Shown here one piece after another: positions 55,241 through 64,000 of a stretch of DNA of 64,000 nucleotides. Source of the DNA: Capillidium heterosporum (Eukaryota > Entomophthoromycota > Entomophthoromycetes > Entomophthorales > Capillidiaceae); contig WBMQ01000002.1 of NCBI GenBank assembly GCA_016630905.1, positions 620,001 through 684,000 of the forward strand, written 5' to 3'. Position 1 is the stretch's first letter, and the number at the start of each line of letters is the position of its first letter. Position numbers and translations under genes: made by a program. Under the pieces are notes generated by a model. It was not told the DNA's origin, did no database searches, and worked only from the letters and a program-made list of their open reading frames with translations.

Positions 55241-57909
55241 TTAGAGGTTTCTGTCAAACAACCCACTACTCAAGTTGTTGATGTTGGTTGGGTTATCGGT
55301 AGGTGGCGCGTAGATAGACTCTTTCGAGATCTGACCCTTCAAGTTGTTAGGAGAACAGGGTAGACTACCTACCCCCTTGAATAGCGTCTTTTTAACAAAA
55401 TCAAGAAGGTTACCTATGGAACTACGTCTATTGTGGTTGTGATATCCACTTTTCTCGTTGGGGATACCTTCTCCCTCGTCGATTACTTCGATAAAAGTGC
55501 TAGCACGTCTACCATTACTATTTTCGCTGGCGTTATGGCTACGATCCATGTTATGTGAGGGTCGGCTGAAGTTACGTTGGGGCATATTCAAGGTAGTTGC
55601 GGTTGCTAAAATGACCTGGGTGTTCATTCGGTTATAATTGCTGTTGGTTAGGTAGTTGGGGTGGGAGCTAAACTTATTGACGTCAGGTCGTTCTTCCATG
55701 CCGTTTTGGTCATCGTCAATCGAGGACTCAAAATAGGAAGTTGGGTTCCTACGGTTGGGTAATGACATGTTAGTTCTGCGAAGGTGGACTGAATGTTCCG
55801 AACTGCTTGAGTTAGAAGTGGAGGTGGAGCACGAATTGACTATAGACAAGGGTACGACTTCCGGTTTGGTAAAGGTATCCAACTTGGAAGGTTTGGCCAT
55901 GGTGTTGGTCAGAGTAGGTGCGTTCCACGAGGCTGACAGCTTGGAGATGGAGGAATCGGTGACTACATTATCTAGAGTTCGGGTCATGAAAGTGATCAGC
56001 TCACGAGCTAGAGGTTCAGGTGTAGATTCCACCGAAAGTTTTCTAAGGAGGTAGGGGATCGCTGATGGGGATGAGAAGGTAACTGGCCGGGTACGGAACT
56101 GCCTATTACCAGGGCTGTTCAGTCCGCTGAAACCCCTATCGTCGTCGTTGTTAATAAATTTGCTACCTCGTGCAAACTGGAAATCAATGGTTGCTATATT
56201 GGACTTCCTACGTAAGGCAGTGGCGCACCCCTTCCTACCCATCATCTTGCAGTTTGCTGGACTCGCCTTCAGCTTGTCGTCTATGGAGGGCTTTGGTTCC
56301 AACCAAGATTTACTGATGTTAAACTGAATACGCTCCTCCGCATCCAAACTGTCATACAAAGAGGCCCTCCGAAACTTCTGACTGCAGGAAGGTCGTGGGC
56401 TGCTGAAATCGAAGTTGAACTTGCCGATGCTGTCGGACAGTGGCTCGGCATCCAGTTTCAGATCCAGAAACTTCATCACCTGGCTCTTGTGATTCGGGTT
56501 GCGCCGCGGCTCAGTGTAGCTCTGGGTCACGATGATCCGGTTGATACTGATGTCGCTCATCGAGGAGTTGGCGGTACTGGGGCGTAACGGCATGCCAACG
56601 ACTGAGTTCAGTTTCGGGGTAGGGAAGTTAGGGTAGTCGAAGGGTAGACTCAGACTCGTACGTTGGTTAAAACCAATGTTCAGGTTCAATTGACTTGTTG
56701 GGATACCAAATTTGTTGGCTGTGTTGTTAGGTTGTGGTTCCAAATCAGGGTAAGTCCCACTGTCACGTTGCCATCCCATATCATCGAAGATATCCTTTCG
56801 GTTAATAAAATTGGGACGTTGTGGTACATCGATATTGCGATCCCGTAAGTTATTGAGGAAGGGGTGGTTTAATGCTGACTGGGCACTCAACCTACGGCTG
56901 GGATCGTACTGGATCAAGTTGATGACGAACTCTGCCAAGTCATCCCCAAACCCAGGGTATACAGAAAGGCTATCCAGCAAAACTCCGGTACCACTCCGAG
57001 GGAATCGATATCCACTGACGGCAGCCAGCTGACATCCCAGTACCCAAAGACCGCCAAAGCTGGTCGCATCGTTGGGAGAGCCTAAGGCTAACGTCACTCT
57101 ATGTAACATATCCAAGTCGTGATCTCCTGGGAATAACGGCACTCCAGTCATCAGTTCGGCCGTTATACATCCTACAGCCCACAGATCTATAGGTGTACCG
57201 TAGTCTTTATATGATAAAATCACTTCGGGGGCACGATACCACCTAGTACTGACATACGGTGTTAACTTTCGATTGTTACGATCGACCTCCCGTACCAGCC
57301 CAAAGTCAGCAATCTTGACGATACGACCGGTAACCAAAATATTCTCCGGTTTCAAGTCTCGATGGAACAACCCGTTGTTATGCATAAACTCCAAACCTAG
57401 CAATATCTGGTAACTAACAAAAAACAAATTAGAATCTTCAAAATGGAAAATAAGAATTACACTATAGAACGAATGCTGGATCTAGGTAGATAGGCCCCAC
57501 TACGACTCTGCAAAACTTCGTACAGGTTCATGTCCATAAACTCGAATATAAAAAACAGACTACTGCCTTTTACTACAAAGTCTAATAACGTTATCAAGTT
57601 GGGGTGTTTCAACTGGTTTAAAGCCTTATCGTTTTAAATAGCAGTTAAGTATACATGTCAACTAAATTTGTGCTTGCTTACCTTGACCTCTCGATTACGT
57701 TGCTTTAAATTGAATTCATAAAATTTCTTGTACACCTTCTTTATCGCTACCTAATAATTAAGCAAATACATGTATTAGTCAACACATTTATCGAGAACAA
57801 AGTAGTTTGAGTTGAACTGTACCTTCTTTCCTTCCTTCTTATCGACTGCTTCGAAGACCGACCCGAAAGCACCCGCATTTATCTGTTGGGATACTATATA
57901 CCTATCCAT
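55241..57909 (-). CDS. Ime2/MAK-type protein kinase (CMGC)
   Basis: Four exons, about 830 residues. Start ATG at 57909: MDRYIVSQQINAGAFGSVFE, with the glycine loop NAGAFG. Exon 2 has the ATP-binding lysine in VAIKKVYKK; exon 3 gives LKHPNLITLLDF and FEFMDMNLYEVLQSR; a last intron joins RSIV to YQILLGLEFM. The long exon has HRDLKPEN, DFGLVRE, the activation loop TPYVSTRWYRAPEVILSY (TxY as in MAK/ICK/Ime2) and DLWAVGCITAELMTGVPLFP. Kinase domain about residues 4-320, then about 500 residues rich in Ser, Asn and Arg without recognised domains. Family members control meiosis entry in fungi and cilium length in flagellated eukaryotes. The APE and DFG motifs are intact, so the enzyme should be active and dependent on dual phosphorylation of the TPY site. 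Confidence 0.88.
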
Positions 57910-60900
57910 ACCCACTCTCTGTTACAGTTGAATGTAGCTTGCTATACCAAGTTGTATTTTTCCTTATCAGTTGTTGAATTTAAAGCTGAAGGAGTTGGAT
58001 ATCGGTGAATTTAAGTGATGAAGAGATGATAGTATTCTTTTGCAATTAATTATTTAAAAAGTTTATAGAATTTAAGCTGTCAATTTAACTGAATGTGGGC
58101 TTTCCAAATTATGATAAGCTAAAACGAGTGCAAAAAGACAAAAGCTATAAACCAAAATCCTTTTATTTTACGTATACTTAATTCTCATGGCACTACTATA
58201 TGTTTAGAGTGAGCAAATTAAAAGTTTAGGTCGAGCCTATACGAAAACTAGAGGACTAATTTCTATCATTCCATTTCGTTTAGGCGGTGGGGTGGAGCAA
58301 CTTTTAAGCTAAAAATAAAGATGTCCTTAAACCCACCTTTTGTTCCAGCTACTAAAACAGCCTTTTAGCGTCAAGCTTTCAAAGTTATGTTGTGGAAGCC
58401 AAAATAGACCGGTTCTCGAATCAAAGTTTAACCTTAAACTTCCTGCCTAGCTTATAATTGGATAAATCGGCTAATCTTTTCCAGGAAATTAAGGCGGTGT
58501 CGAAGGAGTTCCAAGTTTAGACTTAAACGTAATCATAAAACATTTCAGAACTTTTTGAATCCCTGAAATTGAATTTTAAAGTCAAGGTCAAATTGACAAC
58601 TTTGTCTATATAGCTAAGGAATATCCAGCTTAGATCCACTTGCGTTTAGGTGGATATATATTTGAAATCCATCCCAAAGTTTTTATAAACTAGTCGGTGA
58701 TATCCGATATATTTTATATCAAAGGATACCCATAAACACTTGTTTTAGTAGTTGGGAACTTTCCAAGTTTTATAGCAAATTCAAGCCGAATTTATGGAGT
58801 GTTTGTGCCCTAGTTAGAAAAGCCAGTACAAAATCCTTTTGTATATTCGCACTTTATCTGAATTCTTTGAATGAATAGCTTTGCACTAGCTTTCTTGTTA
58901 AAACTTGATATGTTATCTAAATATTAATTATACACTCCTTATCAAATATCTTCTACTATGGAAATATATGCTACACATCAAGCTTTAGTCAAAATGATTT
59001 TAGTGAGCATCCAACAAAATTTAAAACTTACACCCTATACGTAATCTTGGCTGATGAAATGTTGCTGTTGAAGGAGTAAAGTTCTTGTGCAAGCTTATTA
59101 AATTGCAGCTATGAATTTAGCAAAACTAGGCTATACCGAGGATACGTGAGACAGTTATTGATGTACTTACATGTGATTGTTCTTGGATGAGATTATGATT
59201 GAAAAAATAGGGTGGTATGTGAAAATAGTACCTGACAAAAATATATGATGCTTTCTACTTAGTTGTATCCGAGTGTATAAAGCAAAACATATTGATAATG
59301 TTGGATATATAACGATATCTTTTGTCAACAAAATATATCGTAGTTGAGGTATGATGTGTGTATATGTACATCAAAAGTTTCATTAACTTCAAATCAAGTT
59401 TTATTTTGATGCTTAAGTTCTGAAAGCCTCGAAAATAGATTCATCCAAAGCAAAGGTGTGACAATATAGATCCAACAGAAGACCTTTCATAGATAAGAGA
59501 CCTAGACTCCTGTACACCTCTTATTCCTAAAATTTACGATAGTCCACATCTATCCTATATTCATCAACAACAATTAATTGAATTTAAATGGTTTATCGTT
59601 AGTAATATATGTATATTAGTACCAAACTTTACATTGTGTTTAATCCTTCATTCATAATATCGGATCTAGACTAGTCTTAGAACACTATGAAAATACACCA
59701 ATTTAAAAACCATGTGTTTTAATAAATTGAAATATTCATTTGCCTAAATCGATATGTATTTCAATTATATGCTCTACATTCATTAAAAGATGGAGAAGCC
59801 AATATAGTGCCAATTTATAGCTGGTAGCGGAGGATACTAATCGGGTATATTTATTAATATTGTATTCCAAATATCCACCCAAATCCACTAAAAATTGCAG
59901 CTTGAGATGGTAGCAAAGTAACGATCTTGGTGGATTCTATATTTTATGGACAAGCTGTTAAATAGTTGATGCTTTTAAAGCATAGGCAGGTATACATTAG
60001 AAATGCAATGTTGTGAATTTCTTAGATATGTAAAGCAATCCTTTGCCACAACTTTCATCTAGGAGTTAGAATCCATCAATAACAAACTATTAAATCTTCA
60101 AGTTCTTGAATAAGGTACCACCACAAATATGGAAACTATTGATAGCTGAAACAGCAATAAATTCATTATTTCCTAATTCTCCGACAGTTTCAGGTCCTTG
60201 GAGTTTTTTGTAAAATTTGAACTTGAATCGATAGATTTCTAATCCCCTAACTGCAGTTCTATTCTTTAGCAATAGCCAATAAGTTCTTAATGTAGACTGC
60301 TATCGCCTTTGATCATTTGACAAGATGCCTTTATTCTATCCCGGCTGGACTTTCTATTTTTAGCTTGAAGAGCCTTAAAGCCAAGTTAGGCTAGAATAGA
60401 TTTACTGCAAACTTTATCTTCAAACTAATTAAAACCCAACTAGCAGCTCTAAACTTTGAGTTCATTTGAAGTTGGATAATGCGTGAATGTGAAACGTTGA
60501 TGCATCCAACTTGAAATAAGACGAGTAAAACGAGGGGCTGAAATGAACGACTCTTAAGTTATTGAGGGCAATCTCATCTCGGTTTAAATGAAAACTGTAG
60601 CCAATGGTTGGTATTTATGGGTACCAATTTATGTACTGGGTTCTTTGAGCTCAACTTTCTTTATACTCCACCCAACCCCACTAACCCCTAAATTTCGACT
60701 TTGATTTGGAACTTGAGCCGACTTTTCTCAGTAGTCAGTAATCACCAACTAATTTAATCCCACCTTCTCCAAGGCCTATCACGACCTTGTTCACGTCTAC
60801 CCTTCCTAAATCATATAGTTTGGTTTCCAAGTGCTAAGCCTTGATATTCGACCTTCCTGTTCTCAAGTCTCTACTATAAAACATTTCCAGTCTTAGTTTT

Positions 60901-61160
60901 TGAAGATAAGCTCCAACGCTCTTAGAATTTATCTTTTACCGCCCCTTCTCACACTAAAGAGAAACGCCAACTCAGAGACTTAGACTAAGCTTTACGGTCA
61001 GCTATTAACACATCAAGCTGCTCTTATTACCTCGTCGTTTAATATTTAATTTCAGTTGAACTCGACAACTCCTGCCTAATAAGCCAAGCAATATCTCCGT
61101 TGTTTTAAGGACGAACAATTCCAACTTCGATATCGATACTAACTAGTCTAATAAACAAAA
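57910..61160. other. 3.25 kb gene-poor spacer
   Basis: The region between divergently transcribed kinase genes, very AT-rich. The right end (60700-61160) becomes more pyrimidine-rich and should hold the 5' UTR of the Kin4-like gene. One short fragment at 60090-60272 is listed separately. No other exon seen. Confidence 0.45.
60090..60272 (-). pseudogene. possible S1 protease fragment
   Basis: A 60-codon minus-strand piece ends EFIAVSAINSFHICGGTLFK, which resembles the first strands of S1 proteases (compare FPFLVSLQLN and HSCGGSLLNR of the intact gene at 52.9 kb). The expected TAAHC does not follow, and stops appear immediately. It could be a relic of a third copy or chance. Confidence 0.25.
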
Positions 61161-63835
61161 ATGCCTTCTACAAGAGATCGCACTTCAACTTCTCCAACTC
61201 GAGCATCGAGGAGGAAGTCAACCAAATCTGGAGGTGATAATATGTTTGGACCTTACGTTCTCCTTTATACCATCGGTGAAGGAGAATTCGCCAAAGTGAA
61301 ATATGGCATCCATTCCCAATCGGGTGAAGAGGTTAGTGTTTATTGAGCAGCCTTATCCTTCAGCAACCATTAATTTCATAATACTAAACATTCAACTTTA
61401 GGCAGCAATCAAATTGATACGAAAAGAGAATGTGGATACTGAGAAACTAGCCAAAATAAAACGTGAGATTTTAGTCCTCAAGGTAAGTAATTGATATTAC
61501 AACGCCTTTCGAAGGAATTTTACTAATAGCAACTTTAGTCCCTCTCCCATCCCTACATAGTGAATTTTATCGAACTGATCGAAACCCACAACTTTATTGG
61601 AATCGTTTTGGAGTATGCATCAGGTATGCTACTTATATTCGCCTTTTTACTAATGATACTCATTTACCAGGCGGTGAGCTTTTCGACCATATCCTTGCCC
61701 ATCGTTATTTAAAGGAGAGAGAGGCTTGTCGGCTCTTTGCTCAGTTAATCTGCGGTAAGTTCATCTTGTATCTAAAATAGTCTAGCTAAACCGACAAATA
61801 GGTGTCAACTACTTGCATCATAACAGAATTATACATAGAGATTTGAAGCTAGTAAGTTTATTATAGCCTACTTTTACTCACCTATCTTAGGAAAATCTCC
61901 TACTGGATCGTAACCGTAACATCATCATAACGGACTTTGGCTTCGCAAACCAGTTTGGGAGAGTTGGTGACGATCTGATGGCTACTTCATGCGGCTCGCC
62001 TTGCTACGCTGCTCCCGAGTTAGTTGTCAGCGACGGTATGTATGCCGGTTCAGCGGTCGATATTTGGTCATGTGGTGTTATTCTGTATGCCATGCTCGCC
62101 GGGTATCTGCCATTCGACGATGATCCAGAGAATCCCGACGGCGACAACATAAACCTGCTTTACAAATATATTCTGTCAACTCCGCTCTCGTTCCCCGACT
62201 ACATAGGCTCAGATGCCCGCGACTTACTCCGAAAGATGTTGGTACCAGATCCATTAAAGCGATGTAAGATAAAGGATATCATGAACCATCGATGGTTGCA
62301 CCAATACAAGACCTTATTCGATGAATTCAAGCTCCAGACGCGGTTATCCTACGCTACTGGTGTATTGCCTCCAGATGTCGATCCCAAAGTCGAGCTTAAA
62401 GTCAACTCTAAACGCCACACCATGCAAATCGAAGCATCACCAAAGATGGTCGAACCGAACCTCAAGAAGGACAAGCAACAAATTGGTGCGGCACCTGAGA
62501 CACCCATACCCGAGGAGAAGGTTAAATTGCTGCCAGATGATCCTAGGCCAGAAAGTTTCACTTCCAGCACCTTTGGATTGCAGGAAACCAAAAATCTTCT
62601 CGAGGGAGCTGCTTCCTTCCAAATCAGCGACCCCATGACACCTAGCTCTATGGACTCGTTCGACTCTTCGTCTGCTGTGCCTGCTATGGTCCAACCGTTA
62701 ACTAACTTATTCGATTCTAACTATTCAACGGCCCGTGCAGCACCTTCAGCCCCAACTATCGACCACTCTCAATTCAACCATTCCAAAATGGATGCCGAAT
62801 CTCAAATTCCCAAGCAAGGCAAAACACGTCCTATCAGCATGCAGCCAACTAGCAACCGTGGCGGTATGGATGGCAGCCACAACTACCCACAACGTTACGG
62901 TATGGACACCCTTATTGAGTTTACTAACCGAAATCAAGGCCACCCTCAGACCATCTCCGCCAATTCGGGCCGACATTACGTCAATCCAAGATTCCCACGC
63001 TAACTCGGTCAGCTTTAGCATACCCTCGTCCACTTCGGTGCCACCAACTCCTGACGAGGCTGCACGTCGGGCTAACCGACAAGACGCTCGTAAGGCACTG
63101 AGCGCGGTGCTGGACCCTAACAAGATGCCACCGATGAATGTACCTGAGCATCGCAAGTCAACGTTATCGCCGACCGGTACCGCCGCCAAACGTATCACCG
63201 ACTGGATCAAACGCAAGTCGGTGCACATCCGGAATCCACCCATCCCATTGGGAGTGCAAGAACATGAAGCAAACACCAACGGGATATCGGGTCCTTCTCT
63301 ACCTACAGCAACTCCCGATTACAAGCTGCGACACCACCGTGGTCCAGTTGACTATTTCGGACTGACTTCGCTCAACCCGCCTGTTGCCATTGCTAAGGTG
63401 CACCAAACGTTAATGGAACTCGGGTTCATCATCGACAAATCCTCCGAGTACAAGTTCAAGATTAGCCGTCCCCAGCGTTTAGACCAGCAGCAGCCGACCC
63501 CATCTGCAAGCAAACGATTCATGATGTTGGGACTCAAAGGTCTACTCAACCGCAAGCCCAAAGCCCAACACCCATCCGATGGCGTCACCAACGCTAATCC
63601 GGTCCCTGATACTTTATACGGGGACATGGCCATTGACAACGGGGAGGAGGTCAAGATAAGCGTCGAGTTGTGCAAGGTCAAGAACTTCTACAACCTGTAC
63701 GTGTTGGACGTTAAACGGCTGAAAGGCAACGTATGGAGCTTCAAGTTCCTGTACCATCACCTCCTGGAAGCTTTGCAGTTCCAGGGGGCACATCTCAATG
63801 GTGGCACCCTAGTCAACGGTAGCGGTCTAGCTTAG
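61161..63835 (+). CDS. Kin4-like CAMK-group kinase with KA1-like C-terminal domain
   Basis: Six short-to-medium exons then a long one. Kinase features in order: [40 protein letters not shown] (ATP lysine), [59 protein letters not shown], the activation loop [19 protein letters not shown], and [20 protein letters not shown]. The [14 protein letters not shown] loop is characteristic of the Kin4/Ppk1-like branch, regulators of mitotic exit and growth. The C terminus (about 63340-63800) carries a KA1-like segment: [47 protein letters not shown] and [17 protein letters not shown]. The frame changes by +1 between about 62890 and 63000: one reading stops at 63001, the other continues to 63835. A 31-nt GT-AG stretch with a CTAAC branch-like site (62919-62949), or a 91-nt one (62900-62990), would restore the frame; otherwise it is a frameshift. 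Confidence 0.85.
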
Positions 63836-64000
63836 CCTCAAACGTTGATCACTTAACTATGGGACCGATGCACCATGTCCTAAACTTTTGGATTCTAGAC
63901 GGCGTCTCCTACGACATATGCTTTTCGACCTGACTTGATTTGATTTGACTTCATCTGACCTAAGGCGTGGGGATGCCGCCAAAACTCGACTTACCAACCT
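63836..64000. other. right edge
   Basis: 3' flank of the Kin4-like kinase; nothing else seen in 165 bases. Confidence 0.4.

Noticed and set aside
55755-56054. 99-codon plus-strand ORF
   Set aside because: Antisense to the disordered tail of the Ime2/MAK-type kinase.
62349-63279. Long minus-strand ORFs over the Kin4-like kinase
   Set aside because: Shadows of codon bias; the plus strand carries recognisable kinase and KA1-like sequence.
1-64000. CRISPR arrays, bacterial operons, insertion sequences or transposase genes
   Set aside because: Nothing of the kind was seen; the genes have spliceosomal introns and there are no regularly spaced repeats apart from the chitinase coding repeat.

Overview
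The window looks like nuclear DNA of a filamentous, early-diverging ('zygomycete'-grade) fungus. Evidence: intron-split orthologues of fungal housekeeping genes (SKP1, UBC8/UBE2H, RRP15, a PROPPIN, a DExH helicase, a RasGEF, a Kin4-like kinase), very short GT-AG introns (mostly about 35-50 nt), AT-rich spacers, the standard code with all three stops in use, one Pol III tRNA-His, and several secreted degradative enzymes (three GH18 chitinases and an S1 protease with decayed relatives). Trypsin-fold proteases plus seven-helix receptors make me lean to Zoopagomycota (Entomophthoromycotina/Conidiobolus-like or Kickxellomycotina), but that is inference and no rRNA or marker here fixes it.

Layout. 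0.5-3.7 kb: direct tandem duplication of a secreted 3D-domain (double-psi barrel) gene with its promoter. 4.5-6.2 kb: secreted, acidic, disordered protein. 7.3-12.7 kb: divergent pair, an Atg18-family PROPPIN (-) and a DExH RNA helicase (+). 15.0-16.9 kb: GH18 chitinase with a Ser/Thr-rich repeated tail. 17.3-19.4 kb: RasGEF. 19.6-21.3 kb: unexplained ORF fragments. 21.8-25.8 kb: F-box protein and PH-domain protein. 25.8-28.0 kb: gene-poor, ending in tRNA-His(GTG). 28.9-31.9 kb: two more GH18 chitinases, one with a frame break and a CBM19-like tail, one divergent. 32.6-36.2 kb: tandem membrane-anchored paraoxonase-like genes. 36.9-39.5 kb: SKP1 and RRP15. 40.1-45.6 kb: inverted, head-to-head pair of seven-helix receptors around a 3 kb spacer. 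47.5-48.6 kb: secreted protein with an acidic half and a Tyr/Arg-rich half. 49.6-50.4 kb: UBC8/UBE2H-type E2. 51.4-53.8 kb: a decayed S1 protease beside an intact chymotrypsin-like one. 54.1-55.0 kb: possible sensor-protein remnants. 55.2-57.9 kb: Ime2/MAK-type kinase. 58-61 kb: gene-poor. 61.2-63.8 kb: Kin4-like kinase with a KA1-like tail.

The clearest theme is repeated local duplication of secreted or membrane genes (3D proteins, chitinases, paraoxonases, receptors, proteases), sometimes with one copy decaying, set among single-copy housekeeping genes. Chitinases, a protease and small secreted proteins fit a fungus that digests insect cuticle, fungal wall or other external polymers; that is inference. 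Exon boundaries were worked out by eye from GT/AG sites and reading-frame continuity; the terminal frame breaks in the helicase and the Kin4-like kinase are unresolved.
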